A DNA stretch of 5,056 nucleotides from Candidatus Woesearchaeota archaeon UBA119 (GTDB lineage: Archaea; Nanobdellota; Nanobdellia; Woesearchaeales; UBA119), in contig DAWM01000022.1 in NCBI GenBank assembly GCA_002505945.1, positions 57,919 through 62,974 of the forward strand, given 5' to 3'. Positions 1-3,895 of the stretch are shown here, piece by piece. The position numbers and the translations under genes are program-made. Position 1 is the first letter of the stretch. Each line of letters starts with the position of its first letter. The notes under the pieces were generated by a model that did no database searches, was not told the origin of the DNA, and saw only the letters and a list, made by a program, of their open reading frames with translations.

Positions 1-430
1 CCTCTTTAAAATAATAATAAATCTCAATGCCACTTATTTCTTCCTTGATAATCTTTCTTTGTGAAACTGATGCCTCGTCTTTAAGCAATTTCAATCTGTA
101 ACTTTCAAACTCTATGGAATAACCCTCCAGATCCCCATCAAAATATTCGGACTTTACCTTATCATAACTCAAAGAGATGTTCTTGGCATCGTCATTTTCT
201 TGCATCTTATCTTGAAGGGCGTCCACGAACTCATTGAATTGCTTAATCTTCTCTTCAGAGGCACTCCTAAAGACCTGTTCTTCCTCCTCGCTTTTTGATT
301 CATTCTTTTCCATGAAGCCCAAGAAATTGCGTAAATTGTCCCGGTATGAGGGCGATACAGCTATGAAAACCGCAGAAAATGCTATAACCAACAAAATCAG
401 ACCAACTACAATTGATTTTTGTTCATTCAT
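1..430 (-). CDS. Membrane-anchored protein, unknown function (3' end beyond window)
   Basis: Last visible gene of the minus-strand operon. It starts at an ATG at 430-428 and stays open for 143 codons to the left edge, so the C-terminus is missing. Residues 1-6 (MNEQKS) are short and polar. Residues 7-26 (IVVGLILLVIAFSAVFIAVS) form one membrane helix. Residues 40-85 are rich in Glu, Lys and Gln and look helical, possibly coiled coil (EEEEQVF, KIKQFNEFVDALQDKMQ). The visible end turns towards beta-like sequence (IEIYYYF). The layout suggests an N-terminally anchored protein with its bulk outside the membrane. An AGGT motif at 439-442 lies 8 nt before the ATG as a moderate ribosome-binding site. 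The gene follows the 53-aa micro-protein after 29 bp. No family is recognised and the visible part has no cysteine, unlike the other large operon members. The reading frame is secure; the function is unknown. Confidence 0.85.
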   Translation of the reverse strand, partial: MNEQKSIVVGLILLVIAFSAVFIAVSPSYRDNLRNFLGFMEKNESKSEEEEQVFRSASEEKIKQFNEFVDALQDKMQENDDAKNISLSYDKVKSEYFDGDLEGYSIEFESYRLKLLKDEASVSQRKIIKEEISGIEIYYYFKE

Positions 431-459
431 GCTCTTTTACCTAATTTAGATTTACTGGT

Positions 460-621
460 TTAACTGACTCCAAACCTGAAAAGGTCTCCAATATTGCCCA
501 GCGCCCAATCTCCTCTTTTTGCTATCACAATCATAATGATAATAAGTATGACTAAGATTAAGACTGCCCACATCCAGTTTCCCATCTGGTCTATTGCGAA
601 ATCAGCTTTTTTGTTTTTCAT
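460..621 (-). CDS. 53-aa single-helix membrane micro-protein, prepilin-like N-terminus
   Basis: A 53-codon frame with ATG at 621-619 and TAA at 462-460. The N-terminus is MKNKKADFAIDQMGNW, with a basic KNKKA stretch that could be a class III (archaeal prepilin peptidase) cleavage site after Ala6. Residues 17-34 form one very hydrophobic helix (MWAVLILVILIIIMIVIA). The tail of about 19 residues begins KRGDW and ends RFGVS. The gene starts only 2 nt after the stop codon of the 395-aa gene. Its ribosome-binding site GAGGG (628-632, 6 nt before the ATG) lies inside that gene's last codons, so translation is probably coupled. Tight packing, the ribosome-binding site and the coherent helix support a real gene despite its size. 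It may be a structural or assembly subunit that packs against the anchors of its larger neighbours; that is inference. Confidence 0.85.
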   Translation of the reverse strand: MKNKKADFAIDQMGNWMWAVLILVILIIIMIVIAKRGDWALGNIGDLFRFGVS

Positions 622-623
622 TC

Positions 624-1811
624 TTATCCCTCTTTTTCTTGAACAAACAAGCCCTCTTTAAAAACCTCGTGTGTAGCATACTTGCCAAACGAGTCTCCGA
701 GACCTTTATTGCTTCCGAGTATAACTCTTTCCATTTCGACTTCATCAAAGAATTTGTTAATATTATTTACATTCATCTTAGCAGAAGCTCCGATTACAAT
801 TAAGATTTCATTTTTCCCACTTTTCACTTTCCTAAAATAAAGATAGTTTAATGGAAAGTTGTTTATTCCCATCGCTGGAATTAAGGAGTTTTTCTTTGAG
901 CGGCAATAATCTTCTTCGATATCAATCGTGATTAGATTGTTAATATCTAAAAGCAGCGGTTCGCACTCTTCCAGATCAACAAAGGCCTGTATGCAGTAAT
1001 CAACATCCTCTATCGAACTGTCTGATGAGTCATAATTATTCTGGCAGTAGACTTTGCTAACCTCATTAGTAGGCGTAATGAGCAGAAAAAAAGTATAGTC
1101 CCTATCAAGAGAAATATCTTTACTGATTCCGACTGTCGGTTCAATAAAAGTAATCTTGTTATCATTTTTTATAAGTAGTTTGGCGTTGCTAAAAAATTCC
1201 TGTGGTTCTAGCTCAATTGTTTCCGTTCCTAGCTTGTTGAATTCAGGTTCTATTTCGTCAAATCCAGCCAAGAAGCTCACCTTCATCTCATTTTCTTCAG
1301 TCTTTGCTGAAACAGAGAGCTTGCCACTTTCCATCTCCAAGTAAAGTGTCTGCAGTTCCAGCTTGGATGGGTAAGCAAGATGAACATATGAGTCCTTAAA
1401 AGGTTTGTTTACCTTTTCGCACCTAATTCCCTTATACCTATAATCGTCCTCTTTTTGAACAAGACATACGCATCCAGGGGGATTACAGTTAAGGCCGAGA
1501 AAGTTATCTTTTAGATTAAAAAACTCCCCCTCTTTTTGAAGTGCTGGAACCGCTGGTTCTTTATTATTATACATCACAACCATATAATCCTTTTGCAGGG
1601 GTATGACCTCGGTAGTTTTCTCTCCTTCTTTCAAATACCGCATAGCCAGGGCTAATCTATTGAAGGCTTGTTCTGTAGCCATTGAATCCTTATCCGCTAC
1701 AAGCCCCAGGGTTTTATTGAAGACAATAAAATACCCGACAATCAACAACGCAACAAGTATAATTGCTACTGTTTCTTTCCACATGAGCCCTTTTTTATTC
1801 ATAATTTCCAT
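624..1811 (-). CDS. 395-aa anchored cysteine-rich surface protein, pilin-like N-terminus
   Basis: A basic N-terminus (MEIMNKKG) is followed by a membrane helix at residues 13-31. NKKG-LMWKE fits a class III signal: cleavage after Gly8 would leave Glu at mature position +5, as in type IV pilins. The rest is predicted to be extracytoplasmic. It has eight cysteines at 109, 114, 116, 131, 256, 273, 283 and 303. The first four form a compact motif (CNPPGCVC, then RC), which resembles cysteine motifs remembered from uncharacterised DPANN surface proteins (from memory, not checked). No second helix or catalytic signature was seen. The ATG at 1811 is chosen because AAGGAGT (1815-1821) lies at correct spacing; the internal ATG at 1802 is 13 nt from that site. 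The gene lies 27 bp after the 42-aa gene and 2 nt before the 53-aa gene. Function is unknown; a surface or pilus-like component is inferred. Confidence 0.9.
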   Translation of the reverse strand: MEIMNKKGLMWKETVAIILVALLIVGYFIVFNKTLGLVADKDSMATEQAFNRLALAMRYLKEGEKTTEVIPLQKDYMVVMYNNKEPAVPALQKEGEFFNLKDNFLGLNCNPPGCVCLVQKEDDYRYKGIRCEKVNKPFKDSYVHLAYPSKLELQTLYLEMESGKLSVSAKTEENEMKVSFLAGFDEIEPEFNKLGTETIELEPQEFFSNAKLLIKNDNKITFIEPTVGISKDISLDRDYTFFLLITPTNEVSKVYCQNNYDSSDSSIEDVDYCIQAFVDLEECEPLLLDINNLITIDIEEDYCRSKKNSLIPAMGINNFPLNYLYFRKVKSGKNEILIVIGASAKMNVNNINKFFDEVEMERVILGSNKGLGDSFGKYATHEVFKEGLFVQEKEG

Positions 1812-1814
1812 TTT

Positions 1815-1821
1815 ACTCCTT
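1815..1821 (-). promoter_or_regulatory. Shine-Dalgarno site deciding the 395-aa start
   Basis: The minus strand reads AAGGAGT, with GGAG 4 nt before the ATG at 1811. This supports that start (MEIMNKKG) over the in-frame ATG three codons later (MNKKG), which would be 13 nt from the site. Both starts keep the KKG motif and the helix intact. Confidence 0.75.
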
Positions 1822-1838
1822 TTCCTTATTTATTCTTA

Positions 1839-1967
1839 TTAACTAAAACCGAAATCAAGACTGAGCAATGTTATAAGCTGTCCCCTCAAAGCGCTGTTAA
1901 ATATCATTAAACCAATAGCTATACCGATTATGAGCAAAATAATGACCATCAAAATCCCTTTATCCAT
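1839..1967 (-). CDS. 42-aa single-helix membrane micro-protein
   Basis: A 42-codon frame with ATG at 1967-1965 and TAA at 1841-1839. It encodes MDKG followed immediately by a hydrophobic helix at residues 5-23 (ILMVIILLIIGIAIGLMIF), then a short tail with one Arg (SALRGQLITLLSLDFGFS). The helix starts directly after Lys-Gly, as in the prepilin-like leaders of its neighbours, although the leader has only one Lys. A strong ribosome-binding site AAGGTGAT (1971-1978) precedes the ATG at ideal spacing, and the gene begins 14 nt after the stop of the 288-aa gene. Such a clean start signal between two operon genes is good evidence for translation. No homologue is recognised. It may be a helix that packs with the neighbouring anchors, a small pilin-like subunit, or an assembly factor. 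Confidence 0.85.
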   Translation of the reverse strand: MDKGILMVIILLIIGIAIGLMIFNSALRGQLITLLSLDFGFS

Positions 1968-1970
1968 TTT

Positions 1971-1978
1971 ATCACCTT
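1971..1978 (-). promoter_or_regulatory. Strong Shine-Dalgarno site for the 42-aa gene
   Basis: The minus strand reads AAGGTGAT, followed by AAA and then ATG at 1967. It closely matches the complement of an archaeal 16S rRNA 3' end (GGAGGTGATC type). It is the strongest ribosome-binding site in the operon and is the main evidence that the 42-codon frame is expressed. Confidence 0.8.
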
Positions 1979-1981
1979 GTA

Positions 1982-2848
1982 TTAGCTAACCTTTGTGGGC
2001 ATTCTACAACCCATTTTATCTCCAAGTTCTTTCTTGACTGCCTCTTCATCTTCATACTTTATAATAGAGATTGCCGGAATTCTTACCTTGTCATCGTTTG
2101 TCAATCGGTTGAGGTCTGTTACTTCAACAACTGTGCCAATTATTGCACCCGCTAATGCTCCTGTTGCTGCTCCTCCAATACTCCCGGCAATCAGGCCGAT
2201 TCCAGCTCCGATACTTGCCGCACCAACAGCCGTTCTAATCATCCCTTGCTCATATCCCCATTTGCTGTCAGTATACATAATGAAATATTTGCCTTTCCCT
2301 ATAGTGAAATCGAAGTCAGTTTCTTCAGTTTTTTCTTTCAGCCATTTGGAAAAAACCCCTTCTTCTTCATTTGTCAGGAAAGCCAGGTATGATGTTTTCA
2401 TTCCTGGTACATTAGTGCTGTTTAAGTAAGACAAAAAGTCTTTGCCTTCTATCTCCCAATCTACATCTTTTATCTCTATTATGCTGCAAGGCACACAGAA
2501 CTTGGCGTTTTTGGCATCAAATATATCTAAGCTACCCCTATGAAAATTTGCCCAGCAGACAGCCATTGACTCGGCTATAACTTCTTCCGCTTTTTCTTTT
2601 GATGGTTTATCCAATTCCTTCCATCTGAAAGGGCATTTTACCTCGTCAATAAGCTCTTGTCCAGTCATCTTTGCAGCATATGCAGCGGCAACGCTTCTTC
2701 TACACCTTTGATTCTCTAAATCCTCTTTACCGGGGGCATTCTGCATAATTATTGTAGTAAGTATTACTAACGCCACAGCGCCCAGGAAGATCTGCTGGGT
2801 AAGGGTTGTGACTATAGCTTTTTTTCTTGGTTTAGTTGACAATCTCAT
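1982..2848 (-). CDS. 288-aa anchored six-cysteine protein with glycine-zipper insert
   Basis: Paralogue of the gene just upstream. Numbering is from the ATG at 2848. A basic N-terminus (MRLSTKPRKKA) is followed by a helix at about 20-35 (QIFLGAVALVILTTII). The ectodomain has cysteines at 49, 72, 98 (CW), 118 and 121 (CVPC) and 281, plus TNVPG at 146-150; all match the 279-aa protein. Residues 204-239 are Gly/Ala-rich, with Gly at every fourth position from 214 to 238 (seven in register), a glycine zipper likely to form membrane helices. The paralogue lacks this segment. An ATG at 2869 would add seven residues but has no ribosome-binding site; the ATG at 2848 has AAGGTG (2853-2858). The gene overlaps the upstream gene by 17 nt, suggesting coupled translation. 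Cysteines may form disulfides outside the cell or bind metal. The family is not recognised by name; enzymatic function is unlikely but not excluded. Confidence 0.88.
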   Translation of the reverse strand: MRLSTKPRKKAIVTTLTQQIFLGAVALVILTTIIMQNAPGKEDLENQRCRRSVAAAYAAKMTGQELIDEVKCPFRWKELDKPSKEKAEEVIAESMAVCWANFHRGSLDIFDAKNAKFCVPCSIIEIKDVDWEIEGKDFLSYLNSTNVPGMKTSYLAFLTNEEEGVFSKWLKEKTEETDFDFTIGKGKYFIMYTDSKWGYEQGMIRTAVGAASIGAGIGLIAGSIGGAATGALAGAIIGTVVEVTDLNRLTNDDKVRIPAISIIKYEDEEAVKKELGDKMGCRMPTKVS

Positions 2849-3671
2849 CACACACCTTATGTACCTCATCTACAGGGATTAGGACATTGAAGTAATTATG
2901 ATAATAATCCTCAGATGCGATAATATTAGCAAGGTTTATAACATAATAGTCCCTGTTGGTAGAGATTTTAGTATTTTCTTCGATTTGATATGTCTTCAAG
3001 GCCTCTATGAAAGGCTGCCATGCCTTTTTGCCTGAAAAAAAAGCTTTTAGATTAGCCAACCAGTTAGGCTTATTGAAATTCTGAAGGATGATATGGGGGT
3101 CGTATTCTTCTGTTGCCTCCACTGTAGGTGGCTCTATCTTTACAGGAGTGAGATATCCTCGGTAAGTGATATCTTTGCCCGGCACATTCGTTTCTTCAAT
3201 ATAACTTGAAAAATTAGCAATCTGACCAAAATCTTTCTCAAAGTGAATCTTAGAGCAAATCAGGCAGATGTTCTTGCTTCCACTCCAAAGTCCTTCCCAT
3301 GTGGACAGTTTTGCGTATGGCTTAGAGTTGCCCCTGGATGCAATCTCCCAGCATCTTGCCATTTCCCTTGCAATCATCTCCTTCACAATCTCTTCTTGTT
3401 CATCTTTCTCGTACTTCCTAACCCCATCAAAGGTTTCATATCGTCCATTTCTCGTGGTTCGACTTTCTCCTATTGATATGAAGTCAGGCTCGCATTGCAG
3501 ACTTAAGCTCAAACCACCTCCACCTTGAATATTTTTAATGAAGGTTCCTGCTTGCATAGAAAGCTTGCATTGTTGGGTGTTGTCATCCACAGTCTTCAAT
3601 ACCTGTGGCATAAAAGCCAATGTAGCAAGCAACAAGAATGTCACAGATAAGATAATCTTTATTAACTGCAT
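2832..3671 (-). CDS. 279-aa anchored six-cysteine protein, tandem paralogue
   Basis: Starts at the ATG at 3671 with a hydrophobic helix at residues 4-20 (IKIILSVTFLLLATLAF). A large, probably extracytoplasmic domain follows. Six cysteines lie at 35, 60, 107 (CW), 136 and 139 (CLIC) and 274, in the same order as in the next gene. Also shared are an EM..CW....RG segment (103-114), TNVPG (161-165), a following Y..YLT block and a C-terminal IP segment. It has a longer linker at about 176-232 and no glycine zipper. No catalytic motif was recognised, and six conserved cysteines suggest three disulfides or a metal site. The start is uncertain. The ATG has only a weak, too-close GTGA. The strong AAGGTGG at 3707-3713 is about 35 nt away but lies 5 nt before an in-frame ATA at 3701. 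Starting there would add KGIDNKKSE before the helix, giving the basic leader its neighbours have. Confidence 0.87.
   Translation of the reverse strand: MQLIKIILSVTFLLLATLAFMPQVLKTVDDNTQQCKLSMQAGTFIKNIQGGGGLSLSLQCEPDFISIGESRTTRNGRYETFDGVRKYEKDEQEEIVKEMIAREMARCWEIASRGNSKPYAKLSTWEGLWSGSKNICLICSKIHFEKDFGQIANFSSYIEETNVPGKDITYRGYLTPVKIEPPTVEATEEYDPHIILQNFNKPNWLANLKAFFSGKKAWQPFIEALKTYQIEENTKISTNRDYYVINLANIIASEDYYHNYFNVLIPVDEVHKVCDEIVN
2851..2858 (-). promoter_or_regulatory. Shine-Dalgarno site deciding the 288-aa start
   Basis: The minus strand reads AAGGTGTG, with GGTG 4 nt before the ATG at 2848, inside the last codons of the upstream gene. The alternative ATG at 2869 has no purine-rich site before it (the flank reads AATCCCTGTAG). 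This favours the 288-residue form over 295 and gives an overlap of 17 nt rather than 38 nt. Confidence 0.7.
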
Positions 3672-3699
3672 CTCACTTTTCTTATTATCAATTCCTTTT

Positions 3700-3720
3700 A
3701 TTTAGACCACCTTTCTAAAT
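3700..3720 (-). promoter_or_regulatory. Inverted repeat with Shine-Dalgarno sequence in the loop
   Basis: On the minus strand a 7-base arm ATTTAGA (3720-3714), a 7-base loop AAGGTGG (3713-3707) and a perfectly complementary arm TCTAAAT (3706-3700) can form a hairpin in the transcript. The loop is exactly the strongest ribosome-binding motif before the 279-aa gene, and the 5' arm contains the TAG stop of the 34-aa gene. The arms have only one G-C pair, so stability would be modest, and a 7-bp repeat can arise by chance in AT-rich DNA. The placement around the ribosome-binding site is what makes it notable. The sequence is certain; a regulatory role is inference. Confidence 0.4.
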
Positions 3721-3819
3721 GTTGAAGATATGCGTAATCAGCACATAACCAATTATGGCAAACAGCAAAAACAGAATTATTACGACAATAGTTTCCATAT
3801 CCCCTTTTTTAGACTTCAT
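3715..3819 (-). CDS. 34-aa single-helix micro-protein, headless pilin-like leader
   Basis: First gene of the minus-strand operon: 34 codons, ATG at 3819-3817 and TAG at 3717-3715. It encodes MKSKKGDMET followed by one helix at about residues 11-29 and a tail of five residues (HIFNI). KKG-D fits a class III prepilin leader, and ETIVVIILFLLFAIIGY resembles ETVAIILVALLIVGY in the 395-aa protein. It therefore looks like a pilin-type N-terminus with no head domain. No Shine-Dalgarno site precedes the ATG. The predicted TATA box at 3849-3856 places transcription start about 7 nt upstream, so the mRNA would be leaderless or nearly so. Position directly behind the promoter, and two similar micro-genes later in the operon, support it being real. 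It may be a structural helix or a regulatory membrane peptide. Confidence 0.75.
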   Translation of the reverse strand: MKSKKGDMETIVVIILFLLFAIIGYVLITHIFNI

Positions 3820-3832
3820 CTTCTAATTACTT

Positions 3833-3840
3833 TTTATATA
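3833..3840 (+). promoter_or_regulatory. TATA box for the divergent kinase-like gene
   Basis: The plus strand reads TTTATATA, the archaeal consensus. Start of transcription would be near 3863, giving a leader of about 33 nt before the ATG at 3896, without an obvious Shine-Dalgarno site. The upstream flank (TTACTT) is a poor BRE, so this promoter looks weaker than the opposing one. It is the exact inverted copy of the box at 3849-3856, 8 bp away. The AT-rich 3849-3856 box could instead serve the plus strand as well. Confidence 0.5.
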
Positions 3841-3848
3841 TTATGCCA

Positions 3849-3863
3849 TATATAAATTTTCTC
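3849..3863 (-). promoter_or_regulatory. Archaeal BRE/TATA promoter of the minus-strand operon
   Basis: The minus strand reads GAGAAAA directly followed by TTTATATA (3856-3849), a close match to an archaeal purine/A-rich BRE plus TATA box. With the usual spacing of about 26 nt from TATA centre to start, transcription would begin near 3826, about 7 nt before the ATG of the 34-aa gene. It is the only good promoter seen for the operon, and the downstream intergenic gaps are 43 bp or less. Confidence 0.65.
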
Positions 3864-3895
3864 ATTATTTTACTCTCCTATATAGAAATATTTAA

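Noticed and set aside
11..20. ATA-type microsatellite repeat
   Set aside because: It is very short and simply encodes three consecutive tyrosines in the minus-strand gene.
234..449. Plus-strand open frame of 71 codons
   Set aside because: It is antisense to the N-terminus of the anchored protein at 1-430, which has a coherent membrane helix, a ribosome-binding site and operon context.
594..803. Plus-strand open frame of 69 codons
   Set aside because: It is antisense to the junction of the 395-aa and 53-aa genes and shows no start signals.
1156..1842. Two plus-strand open frames (1156-1344 and 1603-1842)
   Set aside because: Both are antisense to the 395-aa gene; their hydrophobic character comes from reverse-complemented codons.
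1995..2429. Plus-strand open frame of 144 codons, rich in Ala, Pro and Ile
   Set aside because: It lies opposite the glycine-zipper gene, its composition is the mirror of Gly/Ala codons, and it has no ribosome-binding site or promoter.
2849..2869. Upstream ATG at 2869 as the start of the glycine-zipper protein
   Set aside because: There is no ribosome-binding site before it, whereas the ATG at 2848 has AAGGTG at suitable spacing and a smaller overlap with the upstream gene.
3243..3528. Two overlapping plus-strand open frames
   Set aside because: They overlap each other in different frames and are antisense to the 279-aa gene, which has a conserved paralogue.
3880..3886. CTATATA as the TATA box of the plus-strand gene
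   Set aside because: It is only about 10 nt before the ATG, so transcription would start inside the coding region.
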